Origin: DATJGR01 sp963787045 | Lineage (GTDB): Bacteria; Pseudomonadota; Gammaproteobacteria; Pseudomonadales; Azotimanducaceae | Direction: 5' to 3' | Assembly: GCA_963787045.1 (NCBI GenBank) | Contig: CAWBBR010000023.1 | Span: 225,261-289,260 of the forward strand | Length of the DNA: 64,000 bases | Shown: positions 40,739 through 50,578 of the stretch, in pieces | Layout: the number at the start of each line of letters is the position of its first letter | Numbering within the stretch: the stretch's first letter is position 1 | Notes under the pieces: generated by a model | The model's database searches: none | What the model was told of the DNA's origin: nothing | What the model saw: the letters and a program-made list of their open reading frames with translations, nothing else | Program-made: the position numbers and the translations under genes

Positions 40739-42119
40739 ATGAATGTAACTGCGTTGCTCGATACACCGTTGCGATCTTCGGCTCCCCTCGATCCGTCCGT
40801 CGGCGACGACGCTCCGGATCCCGCGTTTGCCAATGTGATGTCGCAATATCAGAGCAACGGCAACAAATCGTTGGCGCCCGGTACGCAAAGCGAGACGACG
40901 GAGACGCCCAACGGCGTACCGACCGACGTCGCCGCGACGGAACAGCCTGCGAGCAGTCCGGATTCGACAGACGCAGCGACGCCCACGCTGGTTGGCCTCA
41001 TCGACCCGATCGGCGATGCATTGCCGCTCGACGGTCAACCGTTGCCGCCCATCGACGGCGCAACGGACGACACGCTCGACGCGACGGATGCGAGCGCCGC
41101 CGCGTCGATGATCGTTGCGCTGCCGCTGCCTCCGGCGCCTCCGCCGCCGGTGACCACGACGACTGTGGGCGCTGCGGCGGCCGTAACAACGCCCGACTCG
41201 ACTGCCGACGTTCCCGTTGTGCCGCAACCGACAGCTCCGGCAGCGGCGCAAGCCGTGGATCCGGCGACGGCCGACGCCGATGCGCCGGTGCAGTTGCCAC
41301 CCGTCGACCCGCGCACCATCAAGAAAGACGGCGACGCGGCGGCGATCGTCCAAAGCACAACGGCTCCGCGCCCCCGACGATTCGGCGCTGCGTTCCGGTT
41401 CCGTGGCGCATGCGCTGCGTGGACTCGGCCTCGGCCATCGCCAGGCGGCGCCCGACGGCAACGCGATGCCGCATCCGGGCGCCGGTCGCCCGCGCGACCC
41501 GAACAGCTCGTCAGGCGAAGGCACTCCGAAGATCGCGAATGCGCACCTCGCTGCGGCGCTGGAGGCTGCCGGTCAGAAGGATTCGGCGATGCTGCAGAAG
41601 GACGGCGCGGCCGATTCGATCCGCACCGATGCGGTGCTGCCGCGCGCCAACGGTTCCGTCGACGTCTCCCGTGACAGCGCGGCAGCGCGGCTGAACGACC
41701 TCGCGCAACAGCACGCGCCGCGCTTCGCCGCTGAGCTGGCGGACCGCGTGCTGGTGCTGCGCAGCCAACGCTTCGACTCGGCGACGGTATCTCTGGAGCC
41801 GCGCGAACTCGGGCGCATCGACATCCAGGTGCGCCTGCAGGCCGATACCACGCATGTCGCGTTTACCGCGCAACACGCCGGCGTGAGAGACGCACTCGAA
41901 GGCCAGATGCCGCGCTTGCGCGCCATGCTTGAAGAGGCCGGTCTATCGCTCGGCAACGTCGACGTCGCGCACTCCGGCAGTCGCGGCGCCGGCGATGGCG
42001 GTACTGCGCGCTCATACGCGGGATCGCAACCGGTGAGCGCGGTCGATGCGGAGGTCGCGGACGCGTCCCCTCGTTGGCAGCGGCGCGCCGAGCTCTCGAT
42101 CATCGATCTGCACGCGTGA
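40739..42119 (+). CDS. fliK: Hook-length control protein FliK, one frameshift
   Basis: The N-terminal 210 residues are Pro/Ala/Thr/Asp-rich low complexity (LPLDGQPLPPIDGATDDTLD), as expected of FliK. At the C-run near 41371-41376 the frame shifts to DDSALRSGSVAHALRGLGLG and proceeds to the C-terminal FliK domain: RFDSATVSLEPRELGRIDIQ and VRLQADTTHVAFTAQHAGVR then LRAMLEEAGLSLGNVDVAHS. The rejoined protein is about 459 aa. FliK measures hook length and switches export specificity through FlhB. It follows a 142-base gap that should hold its promoter. Confidence 0.9.
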
Positions 42120-42129
42120 CGGTTTCCTG

Positions 42130-42150
42130 GCGCGCGCCGCTGTGCGCGCG
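42130..42150 (+). other. GC-rich hairpin between fliK and fliL
   Basis: GCGCGC repeats on both sides of a short loop in the 129-base gap after fliK can form a stem. No T run follows. It may be a weak terminator or chance; the fliL Shine-Dalgarno AGGAAG is at 42238-42243. Confidence 0.25.
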
Positions 42151-42248
42151 TCAGGCAAACTTGCAAAGCTCTTCTACACTTCCTTTCAAGGTGCCAATCC
42201 GTTGACGTTGCAATGGGATTGGCAGTCCAACCCTGACAGGAAGTCGAC

Positions 42249-42803
42249 ATGGCCGCTTTGCCGAAGACCGAGCCCAAGCCGGAACCGAAGACCGACGATG
42301 CACCCGAAGCGGGTGCCCCCAAGGCCGGAACGGGCGCTCCTTCCAAAGGCCGCGGCAAGCTGCTGATCATCATTGGAATCGCCGTAGCGGTGCTCGGCAT
42401 CGGCGGCGGTGCCGCCTTCTACTTCCTGCACGGCACGGCCGCGGAAGCGCCGGCCGCAGAAGCCGCTGCGGCACCCACGCACAAGACCGCCATCTACCTC
42501 AATTTGCGGCCGGACTTCATCGTCAATTCCACCGCCGTGGGTCAACGCCGTTACCTGCAGACCAACATCGTCGTGATGGCGCGCGATCAGCTCGTCATCG
42601 ATGCGGTCAACACGCACGCACCGGTCATCCGCAGTGCGATCGTGAATCTGTTGGCCGACGAAGACTTCATGGTTCTGCAGACCGATGCAGGCAAACAGGC
42701 GCTGCGCGAGAAGATGCGCACGGCGATCGATTCGACGCTGCAGAAGGAGGCCAACCTCAGCGGTGTAGAAGCCGTTCTGTTCAACAGCTTCGTGATGCAG
42801 TGA
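42249..42803 (+). CDS. fliL: Basal-body-associated protein FliL
   Basis: 184 aa. A charged Pro/Ala/Lys-rich cytoplasmic head (about 1-38), one membrane segment (LLIIIGIAVAVLGIGGGAAF), then a periplasmic FliL domain with IYLNLRPDFIVNSTAVGQRR, RYLQTNIVVMARD and LREKMRTAIDSTLQKEANLS. FliL surrounds the stator and supports torque at high load. AGGAAG precedes the ATG. It begins the fliLMNOPQR-flhBA run. Confidence 0.94.
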   Translation: MAALPKTEPKPEPKTDDAPEAGAPKAGTGAPSKGRGKLLIIIGIAVAVLGIGGGAAFYFLHGTAAEAPAAEAAAAPTHKTAIYLNLRPDFIVNSTAVGQRRYLQTNIVVMARDQLVIDAVNTHAPVIRSAIVNLLADEDFMVLQTDAGKQALREKMRTAIDSTLQKEANLSGVEAVLFNSFVMQ

Positions 42804-42810
42804 GGCTGCT

Positions 42811-43770
42811 GTGGCAAATCGCGAACTGCTGACACAGGAAGAAATCGACGCGCTCGTCAAGGGCGCCGGCGAAAGCGCGGATGCGGACGGCGATCCGACC
42901 GAGACCGCCAACTACGATCTCGCGAGCCAGGACCGCGTCGTCCGCGGTCGCTTGCCCACGCTCGAACTGATCAACGAGAAGTTCGCCCGATTTTTCAAGA
43001 CCAGCCTCTACAACCTGATGCGTCACGGTGCCGACATCGGTGTGGGCGGCATCCAGATCATGAAATACAGCGAGTACGTGCAAGGCTTGTACGTACCGAC
43101 CAGCGTCAATTTCCTGCGCGTGAAACCGATGACCGGCGTGGCCATGTGTGTGCTCGACGCCAAGCTCGTGGTGCGGCTGGTGGATCGGTTCTTCGGCGGC
43201 GACGGCCGCCAGATCAAATTCGAAGGTCGCGAATTCACGCCCACCGAACAACGCATCATCGGGCGCCTGGTCGAAGCGGCGCTCGAAGATCTGAAGCAAG
43301 CGTGGAAGTCCTCCATGCCGATCGAAATCCAGTTGCTTGGCAGCGAGGTCAATCCATCGCTGGTGAACGTTGCAGCCGCTGACGAAATCATGGTGGTGAA
43401 CAGCTTCCACGTCGAAGTCGAAGGCAACGGCGGCGAAATTCACTTCGTATTTCCGTACGCGATGCTCGAACCTCACCGCGACCGGCTCGAAAACTCCGGA
43501 CACAACAAGTCGACGGAAGTCGATCGAAACTGGCTGCCCAACCTGCAACGACGGTTGCTGCAGGCGGATGTGTCCGTGCATTGCTCGATCGCCGAACGCA
43601 GCCTGTCTTTGAAGGATGTGCTGCGCTTGAAGGAAGGCGACGTGATTCCGGTGGACATGCCGGATACCCATCTCGTGTATGCGAACGAAGTACCGGCGTT
43701 CTACGCGAAGCTGGGCAATTCGCGCGGCAATCTCGCACTCGAATATCAGGAACCCTTCGTCGCGAACTGA
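42811..43770 (+). CDS. fliM: C-ring switch protein FliM
   Basis: 319 aa from GTG 42811. The N-terminal RELLTQEEIDALVKG is the CheY-P-binding motif (LSQxEIDALL in other species). The middle domain has MRHGADIGVGGIQIMKYSEY with the GGxG loop that contacts FliG, and VDRFFGGDGRQI. The C-terminal FliN-like domain ends LGNSRGNLALEYQEPF. Present CheY-binding motif implies chemotaxis genes elsewhere in the genome, as none lie here. Seven bases after fliL. Confidence 0.96.
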   Translation: MANRELLTQEEIDALVKGAGESADADGDPTETANYDLASQDRVVRGRLPTLELINEKFARFFKTSLYNLMRHGADIGVGGIQIMKYSEYVQGLYVPTSVNFLRVKPMTGVAMCVLDAKLVVRLVDRFFGGDGRQIKFEGREFTPTEQRIIGRLVEAALEDLKQAWKSSMPIEIQLLGSEVNPSLVNVAAADEIMVVNSFHVEVEGNGGEIHFVFPYAMLEPHRDRLENSGHNKSTEVDRNWLPNLQRRLLQADVSVHCSIAERSLSLKDVLRLKEGDVIPVDMPDTHLVYANEVPAFYAKLGNSRGNLALEYQEPFVAN

Positions 43771-43800
43771 CGCGCGCCGCAGGAAACAAGGAGACGGATC

Positions 43801-44151
43801 GTGAGCGAAGAGAGAACAGAGGGAAGCGCGCCTCGTAACGCGTTGCCGGGCGGCGAGCCAGGTGGACCGTTCGAGACGGCCGCGGTCGATCGCCGCAACC
43901 TCGAGGTGGTGCTCGACATTTCCGTCCGACTCTCGATGGAAGTGGGCAATACGAACATCAGCATAAGAAAGCTGCTGCAGCTGAACCGCGGTTCGGTCGT
44001 GGAGCTGAACCGCGTGGCCGGCGAACCGCTCGACGTGCTGGTGAACGGCACGCTCGTGGCGCACGGCGAGGTGGTGGTGGTGAACGACAAGTTCGGCATT
44101 CGCCTCACCGACGTCGTCAGTCCGGAACAACGTTTGAAGATGCTGCACTGA
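43801..44151 (+). CDS. fliN: C-ring protein FliN
   Basis: 116 aa from GTG 43801 with AAGGAG upstream. The C-terminal SpoA domain VVLDISVRLSMEVGNTNISI, LLQLNRGSVVELNRVAGEPL and DVLVNGTLVAHGEVVVVNDK is classic FliN. With FliM it forms the lower C ring and receives export substrates through FliH. The stop overlaps the fliO ATG. Confidence 0.96.
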   Translation: MSEERTEGSAPRNALPGGEPGGPFETAAVDRRNLEVVLDISVRLSMEVGNTNISIRKLLQLNRGSVVELNRVAGEPLDVLVNGTLVAHGEVVVVNDKFGIRLTDVVSPEQRLKMLH

Positions 44152-44471
44152 TGGAACTCGGCGCGACCGTCATTCAGGTCATCGCCGCGCTGGTGGTAAC
44201 GCTTGCGCTGGTGTTCGCCTGTGCTTATGCGCTGCGCCGGTTCGGCGCGGTCGGCGTGAGCGGCGGTCAGGTGATCAAGGTGTTGTCGGCCGCGTCGGTA
44301 GGCTCGCGCGAGCGCGTGCTGCTGCTCGAGGTGCATGGTCGGCAGCTGCTCGTCGGCGTTACGCCGAATTCGGTGACGCCGTTGCACACGTTCGATGTCG
44401 ATACGCCGAGCGTACCGGCGCCCACTGCCGACTTCCGTTCGATACTCAAAGGGTTCTCCCGCCAGCCATGA
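44151..44471 (+). CDS. fliO: Export apparatus protein FliO
   Basis: 106 aa. One N-terminal membrane helix (VIQVIAALVVTLALVFACAY), then the short FliO domain with VGSRERVLLLEVHGRQLLVG, a conserved FliO sequence. FliO helps build the FliP ring. The start is within the fliN stop and the end overlaps fliP by four bases. Confidence 0.93.
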   Translation: MELGATVIQVIAALVVTLALVFACAYALRRFGAVGVSGGQVIKVLSAASVGSRERVLLLEVHGRQLLVGVTPNSVTPLHTFDVDTPSVPAPTADFRSILKGFSRQP

Positions 44472-45247
44472 ACCGTACGCGTCTCAACACTGTGCGTCGA
44501 TGCGCACCGATCGTCGCGGCGCTGCTGCTCAGCGTGGTGAGCATGCATGCGAGCGCGGCGCCCGACCTTTCGGCGTTCACCGTTTCGACGCAGCCGGATG
44601 GCACGCAGAAATACAGCGTGACGCTGCAGATTCTCGCGGTGATGACCGCGCTCACGCTGCTGCCGTCGTTCGTGATCATGATGACGGCGTTCACGCGGAT
44701 CATCGTGGTATTCGCGATCCTGCGCCAGGCGATCGGCCTTCAGCAGACACCGTCGAACCAGATACTGGTGGGCCTCGCGCTGTTCCTGACGATCTTCGTG
44801 ATGTCGCCGGTATTGAACGAGGTGAACGACAACGCGCTGCAGCCGTACCTGAAGGAGCAGCTGGCGCCGGAGGATGCGCTGAAGGTGGCGGCCACGCCGT
44901 TGCGCAAGTTCATGCTCGCGCAAACGCGGCAGGACGACCTCGAAATGTTCATGCAGATCTCGCATTCGGCGCCGGTGGCGGCGCCGGGCGACGTCAACTT
45001 CTTCGTGCTGGTCCCGGCCTTCATGACCAGTGAACTCAAGACCGCGTTTCAGATGGGCTTCATGTTGTTCATCCCGTTTCTCGTCATCGACATGGTGGTG
45101 GCGAGCGTGCTGATGTCGATGGGGATGATGATGCTGTCGCCGCTCATCATTTCCTTGCCGTTCAAGATCATGCTGTTCGTGATGGTCGACGGCTGGGTGC
45201 TCGTAATGGGCACGTTGGCGTCGAGCTTCGGCGGAGCCGGTTCGTGA
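44468..45247 (+). CDS. fliP: Export gate protein FliP
   Basis: 259 aa. A cleavable-looking signal (LLLSVVSMHASAAP), then VMTALTLLPSFVIMMTAFTR, IIVVFAILRQAIGLQQTPSN and NQILVGLALFLTIFVMSPVL, the invariant FliP segments, and the C-terminal GMMMLSPLIISLPFKIMLFV. Forms the core of the type III export gate with FliQ and FliR. Overlaps fliO and fliQ by four bases each. Intact. Confidence 0.97.
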   Translation: MNRTRLNTVRRCAPIVAALLLSVVSMHASAAPDLSAFTVSTQPDGTQKYSVTLQILAVMTALTLLPSFVIMMTAFTRIIVVFAILRQAIGLQQTPSNQILVGLALFLTIFVMSPVLNEVNDNALQPYLKEQLAPEDALKVAATPLRKFMLAQTRQDDLEMFMQISHSAPVAAPGDVNFFVLVPAFMTSELKTAFQMGFMLFIPFLVIDMVVASVLMSMGMMMLSPLIISLPFKIMLFVMVDGWVLVMGTLASSFGGAGS

Positions 45248-45513
45248 CGCCGGCCGACGTACTCGATCTGTTCCGCGACGGCTTGCTGCTGATCGTGATC
45301 ATGGTGTCGGTCATCGTGGTGCCGAGCCTCATCGTGGGTCTGGTCGTATCGGTATTTCAGGCCGCCACGCAGATCAACGAACAGACGCTGAGCTTCCTGC
45401 CGAGACTGCTGACCACGCTCGTGACGCTGATGGTTACGGGTCCGTGGCTGCTCAACAAGCTGATGGATTTCACGTCGCGCGTGATCCACGGCATTCCCGG
45501 GCTGGTGGGGTGA
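45244..45513 (+). CDS. fliQ: Export gate protein FliQ
   Basis: 89 aa, the standard size, with two membrane helices (LLLIVIMVSVIVVPSLIVGL; LLTTLVTLMVTGPWLLNKLM) and the loop VFQAATQINEQTLSFLPRLL, which is characteristic of FliQ. GTG start overlapping the fliP stop. Confidence 0.97.
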   Translation: MTPADVLDLFRDGLLLIVIMVSVIVVPSLIVGLVVSVFQAATQINEQTLSFLPRLLTTLVTLMVTGPWLLNKLMDFTSRVIHGIPGLVG

Positions 45514-45516
45514 GCC

Positions 45517-46284
45517 GTGGTCGTGCCAATCGACGCGTTGATCGACACGATGAGCCGCACGTTCTGGGCGATGCTGCGGATCGGCGGCTTCTTCATGGTG
45601 GTGCCGGTGATCGGCAGCCAGATGGTGTCGCCGCGCATTCGCATCGCGCTGACGTTCGCGACCGCGATCGCAGTGTCGCCGTTGCTGCCGAAAGTGCCGT
45701 CGCTGAACGACATAGATCTGGGGCTCGGCCTGCTCGCTGCAACGCAGGTGCTCATAGGCATCGGCCTCGGCTTCACGACCGTCGTGTTCTTCCAGTTGTT
45801 CACGGTGGCCGGTCAGTTCATCGCCATGCAGATGGGGCTGGGTTTCGCGTCGATGGTGGACCCGACGAACGGCGTCTCGGTCACCGTGATCAGCCAGTTC
45901 TTCCTGATGATGGTGTCGCTGACGTTCGTGGCGATGAACGGTCATCTCGTACTGCTCGAGGTGCTCATCGAGGGTTTTCTGCGCGCGCCCACGTCGATCG
46001 ACGGCGGACTGCCGCAACTGTCGTGGCAGATCGCGTCGCTCGGCAGCTGGATGTTCGGCGGTGCCGTGCTGATCGCGTTGCCGGCGGTGACGTCATTGCT
46101 CGTGGTGAACCTCGCGTTCGGCGTAATGACCCGCGCGGCGCCGCAACTGAACATCTTCTCGTTGGGCTTCCCCTTATCGCTGTTGTTCGGGCTGGTGATC
46201 ATGTGGGTGGCGCTGTACGGATTCACGCCGCAGTTCGAAGGGTTGTCGCAGTGGTACTTCGAATGGACGCGACGGTGGGGTTGA
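45517..46284 (+). CDS. fliR: Export gate protein FliR
   Basis: 255 aa from GTG 45517. Six hydrophobic segments with RIGGFFMVVPVIGSQMVSPR near the N-terminus, AGQFIAMQMGLGFASMVDPT in the middle and LNIFSLGFPLSLLFGLVIMW toward the end: all standard FliR. Completes the FliP-FliQ-FliR gate. Three bases after fliQ. Confidence 0.97.
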   Translation: MVVPIDALIDTMSRTFWAMLRIGGFFMVVPVIGSQMVSPRIRIALTFATAIAVSPLLPKVPSLNDIDLGLGLLAATQVLIGIGLGFTTVVFFQLFTVAGQFIAMQMGLGFASMVDPTNGVSVTVISQFFLMMVSLTFVAMNGHLVLLEVLIEGFLRAPTSIDGGLPQLSWQIASLGSWMFGGAVLIALPAVTSLLVVNLAFGVMTRAAPQLNIFSLGFPLSLLFGLVIMWVALYGFTPQFEGLSQWYFEWTRRWG

Positions 46285-46303
46285 ACGATGGCTGAAGAAG
46301 CAC

Positions 46304-47433
46304 ATGGCTGAAGAAGCGCAAGGCCAGGACAAGAGCGAAGAGGCCACCCCTCGCAAGCGCGAGAAAGCGCGCGAGGAAGGTCAGGCCGCGCGTTCACGCG
46401 AACTGAACACGATGACCGTGCTGGTGGCGGGCAGCGTGGCGGTGGTGGCGTTCGGCGGCAGCATCCGCGACGCGCTGTCCAAGATCATGACCGGCGTTGC
46501 GCAGATGGCCGCGCATCCCGATGGGCAGATGCTCGAAGCATTGCACTTCGCAACCGTGGTTGCCGTGCAGGCCACGTTGCCGTTGTTGATCCTCGTGTTC
46601 GTGGTTGCGCTGGTCGGATCAGGCGCGATGGGCGGCTTCGTGTTCTCGACGAAAGTGCTCGGGTTCAAGGCGAGCCGCATGAATCCGCTCACCGGTCTGC
46701 AGCGCATGTTCTCGATGAAAGCGCTGATCGAACTGGCCAAGGCGATCGCAAAGTTTCTGGTCGTCGCAGGCGTTGCGCTCGCGGTGCTGCATCTGTGGTC
46801 CGACGATCTGTTGCGCCTTGGATTGAAACCGCTGCCGGAGGCGATGAGCGAAGGGCTCGAACTCGTCGCGCACACGTTCGTCGCGCTGTCGTGCTCGCTG
46901 ATTCTGATCGCCGCGGTCGACGTGCCGCTGCAGCTCGTCGAATTCAACAAGCAGTTGAAGATGACGCGCCAGGAAGTGCGCGACGAGATGAAAGACTCGG
47001 AAGGGCGCCCGGAAGTCAAGGGGCGCATCCGCCAGCTTGCAGCAGGAAATCGCGCGGCGCCGCATGATCGCGGACAGTTCCGAAAGCGGACGTCGTCATC
47101 ACGAACCCGACACACTACGCGGTGGCGCTGCAATACGAAGCGCGGAAGATGAACGCTCCGCGGGTCGTCGCGAAAGGCGCCGACCTGATCGCATTCCGCA
47201 TCCGCGAGATCGCAACCGCGAGCCGCGTGCCGATCGTCGAAGCGCCGTCGCTGACGCGCGCCATCTATCACTCGACCGACATCGGCGACGAAGTGCCCGC
47301 GCCGTTGTACGTCGCCGTCGCGCAGGTTCTCACGTACGTCTACCAGCTGAAGCAGTACCGGCGCGGCGCCGGTCCCGCACCGCGACCGCTCGGCGATCTC
47401 GACAGTACCCGAAGAATACCGGAGAGAAGCTAA
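46304..47433 (+). CDS. flhB: Export switch protein FlhB, two frameshifts
   Basis: Starts MAEEAQGQDKSEEATPRKRE with four hydrophobic segments through LVAHTFVALSCSLILIAAVD and the cytoplasmic helix VEFNKQLKMTRQEVRDEMKD. The frame slips near 47035 and again near 47080; then comes VVITNPTHYAVALQYEARKM with the NPTH autocleavage site, ending YLYVYQLKQY-like VLTYVYQLKQYRRGAGPAPR. Rejoined about 376 aa. FlhB switches export from hook to filament substrates after cleavage. The shifts break the protein just before the NPTH domain. Confidence 0.92.
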
Positions 47434-49535
47434 TGGCGCAGGCAATGCTGTCCGCACCTGGCAGCCGCAGCATGCGGCAGCTCGCGCAAGGCAACATCGG
47501 CGTTCCGGTGCTGGTGCTCGCGCTGCTCGCGATGGTGGTGCTGCCGCTGCCGCCGTTGGTGCTGGACGTGCTGTTCACGTTCAACATCGCGCTGTCGCTC
47601 GTGATCGTGATGGCGGTGTTCTACGTCGTGCGGCCGCTCGACTTCGCGGTGTTCCCGACGATCCTGCTGCTCGCGACGTTGCTGCGCCTGGCGCTGAACG
47701 TCGCCTCGACGCGCGTCGTGCTGCTGCACGGCCACACGGCGCGCGACGCGGCCGGCCACGTCATTCAGTCGTTCGGCGAATTCGTGATCGGCGGCAACTT
47801 CGCCGTCGGCGTCGTGGTGTTCGTCATCCTGACCATCATCAACTTCGTGGTCGTCACCAAGGGCGCGGGACGCATCTCGGAAGTCAGCGCGCGCTTCACC
47901 TTGGACGCCATGCCCGGCAAGCAGATGGCGATCGACGCCGACCTGAACGCCGGCCTGATCACCCAGGACGAGGCGCGCGCAAGCGCCGCGAGGAAGTGCG
48001 CGTCGGAAGCCGACTTCTACGGCTCCATGGACGGCGCCAGCAAGTTCGTCCGCGGCGATGCGATCGCCGGCATCCTGATCCTGTTCATCAACATCATCGG
48101 CGGCCTCGGCATCGGCATGCATCGGGCACGGCCTGGCTGTCGACGTGGCGGCACGCACCTACACGCTGCTGACCATCGGCGACGGCCTCGTCGCGCAGAT
48201 TCCGGCGCTGCTGCTGTCGACCGCCGTCGCCATCATCGTGACGCGCATGTCGCGCGCGCAGGACATGGGTCGGCAGGTGACCAAACAGCTGTTCGGCCAG
48301 CCGCGCGCGCTCGGCGTCGCGGCGGCGCTCCTGCTGATCATGGGCCTGGTGCCGGGCATGCCGAACTTCGCCTTCTTGCTGCTGGCGGCGTGTGCCGCGC
48401 TGGGCGCGCGCTATATCGGAGCGCCGCGAGACGCGCCGCGCGAATGCACCGGCGCCGCTGTGAATCGGCGCGCCGCTGCCGCGTCGCCGTCGGCGGACCT
48501 GTCGCTGGGACGACGTGGCGCCGGTGGACCTGATCGGCCTGGAAGTCGGCTACCGGCTGGTGCCGCTGGTCGACCGCAACCAGGGCGGCGATCTGCTCGC
48601 GCGCATCCGGGGCGTGCGCCGCAAGCTGTCGCAGGATCTCGGCTTCCTGGTGCCGGCGGTGCACATCCGCGACAACCTGGACCTCGCGCCGAACGGCTAT
48701 CGCATCGACTTGCGGGCGTGCCGGTCGGCGAAAGCGAGATCTATCCGGACACGTGACTGGCGATCAATCCGGGCCGCGTGTTCGGCAAGCTCAACGGCAT
48801 CGCGACGCGCGATCCGGCGTTCGGCATGGAAGCGGTCTGGATCGACGGCGCACGCGATCACGCGCAGACGCTGGGCTACACGGTCGTCGATCGCGAGCAC
48901 CGTCATCGCGACGCATCTGAGCCAGATCATCCAGGACGCACGCGCACGAGCTGCTCGGCCACGAGGAAGTGCAGCACCTGCTCGACACTCTCGCCAAGAC
49001 CGCGCCCAAGCTCGTCGAAGATCTGGTGCCGGACAGTCTGTCGATTTCGGTATTGCTGAAAGTGCTGCAGAACCTGCTGCGCGAGAAGGTGCCGATCCGC
49101 GACATCCGCACCATCGCCGAGAGCCTGATCGAAGCCGCCGGCCGCACCCAGGACCCGGACGCGCTGACCGCCGCCGTGCGCGTGTCGCTCGGCCGGCTGA
49201 TCGTGCAGACCGTGTACGGTCACGGCGACGCGCTCGATGTGATCACGCTGGATCCGGAACTCGAACAGCTGCTGATTCGCGCGCGCCAGCAAGGTCCGGC
49301 CGACTCGCCCGCGATCGAGCCGGGCATGGCGGAACGGCTGCAACGGTCCATCGCGACTGCGTGCGAACGTCAGGAAATCTCCGGCAAGCCGTCGGTATTG
49401 CTGGTTGCAAGCGCAGTTCGATCGCTGCTGGCGCGATTCGTGCGCTTCAGCAATCGGCTGGTGCACGTACTTTCGTATGAAGAAGTTCCCGACAACCGCC
49501 AGATCACGGTTGTCGCCACCATCGGTAGAAGTTGA
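47433..49535 (+). CDS. flhA: Export gate protein FlhA, many frameshifts
   Basis: The ATG shares a base with the flhB stop. The N-terminal membrane half reads well (PVLVLALLAMVVLPLPPLVL, LRLALNVASTRVVLLHGHTA, RISEVSARFTLDAMPGKQMA), with a compensated slip near 47970-47995 (a KRRREEVRVEADFYG-like stretch is scrambled). Further slips lie near 48125, 48500, 48712, 48755, 48895 and 48945. The C-terminal part is clean from about 48960 (VQHLLDTLAKTAPKLVEDLV, IRDIRTIAESLIEAAGRTQD). The total span of 2103 bases fits a full FlhA of about 700 aa. Largest component of the export gate. Confidence 0.88.
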
Positions 49536-49558
49536 TTCAGCAAGAGGTGAGGTCAGGG

Positions 49559-50560
49559 ATGAACGCCAACGTCTTTTCCGCTCGAACCGTCAAGGAAGCA
49601 CTGCGCAAGGTCCGCGAGGTGCTCGGTCCCGATGCGGTGATCATCAACGAGACGCGCCGGCAGGGCTTCGTCGAGATCACTGCCAGCGTGGAATATCCGC
49701 AAGCCGGTGAAGCGATGCAGGTGCGTCGTACTGGAACGGCCGAATATCTCGAACGGTTGCGCGCGCTCGGTTTCGACGCGGCATTCATCGACACGGTGAC
49801 GTCGAGCCTCGATCGGTCGGCGGGCTGGGACATCGTCGAGCGACAGATCGCGCGGATGATCGGCATCGCGTCGCGACCGGTCACGTTGCCGCGCGGCCGC
49901 GTGCGCCTCATCGGACCGCCGGGCTCCGGCAAGACGACGTCGGTCATCCGGCTCGCGGCGAATCACGTGCTGAACTTCGGCGCGGATCAGATCGCGATCA
50001 TCAGCCAGGACGTGAATCGTCTGGCGGGCTGTGAACAGCTGCTGCTCGCAAGCGAACTGTTGGGCGTGCCGGTGTACGAAGCCGACGACGAACGCAGTCT
50101 GCGCGTCGCGCTGGCAGAGGCATCGGGCAAATCGCTGGTGATCATCGACACGCCCGGCGTCGTCGCCACCCATCGTCTGCCGCCGAGCATCTGCGATCTG
50201 GCCGGCTTCGAGACGTTCCTGGTGCTGCCCGCCACGTTCCATCCAACGACGTTGCGCCGACTGGTGGAACTGGCGCGCCCGCTGGTACCGACCGGTGTGC
50301 TGCTGAGCCACGTCGATGCGGTGGATTCGCTGGGCGAAGTGCTGTCGATCTGTCGCGCCGAACAGTTGCCGTTCAGCTGGGTGGGCGCGGGCGGCGAGAT
50401 GGCCGACGGACTCGAGAGCGCCACCGCGAACCTGTTGGTGGACTACGCGACGCGCTCGTTGGCGCCGACGTTGGATGCAGAACAGATCGTCACGGACGAA
50501 ACGCCGGAACCAAAATCCGTAGCGAAGCCGCCGCGCGGCCGCGAAATCGCTACCGCGTAA
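49559..50560 (+). CDS. flhF: SRP-like GTPase FlhF
   Basis: 333 aa from ATG 49559 (MNANVFSARTVKEALRKVRE), chosen because FlhF proteins begin this way; GTG/ATG codons upstream overlap flhA. G1 is RLIGPPGSGKTTSVIRLAAN, and LVIIDTPGVVATHRLPPSI and GVLLSHVDAVDSLGEVLS stand for G3 and G4. Sets polar placement and number of flagella. Shorter than the 430-480 aa of Pseudomonas FlhF, lacking most of the basic B region. Intact. Confidence 0.92.
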   Translation: MNANVFSARTVKEALRKVREVLGPDAVIINETRRQGFVEITASVEYPQAGEAMQVRRTGTAEYLERLRALGFDAAFIDTVTSSLDRSAGWDIVERQIARMIGIASRPVTLPRGRVRLIGPPGSGKTTSVIRLAANHVLNFGADQIAIISQDVNRLAGCEQLLLASELLGVPVYEADDERSLRVALAEASGKSLVIIDTPGVVATHRLPPSICDLAGFETFLVLPATFHPTTLRRLVELARPLVPTGVLLSHVDAVDSLGEVLSICRAEQLPFSWVGAGGEMADGLESATANLLVDYATRSLAPTLDAEQIVTDETPEPKSVAKPPRGREIATA

Positions 50561-50578
50561 GCGCAGCAAGGAAACGAG

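Noticed and set aside
42180..42248. Sigma-54 promoter before fliL
   Set aside because: TTGC and GG elements are present but never at the required GG-N10-GC spacing.
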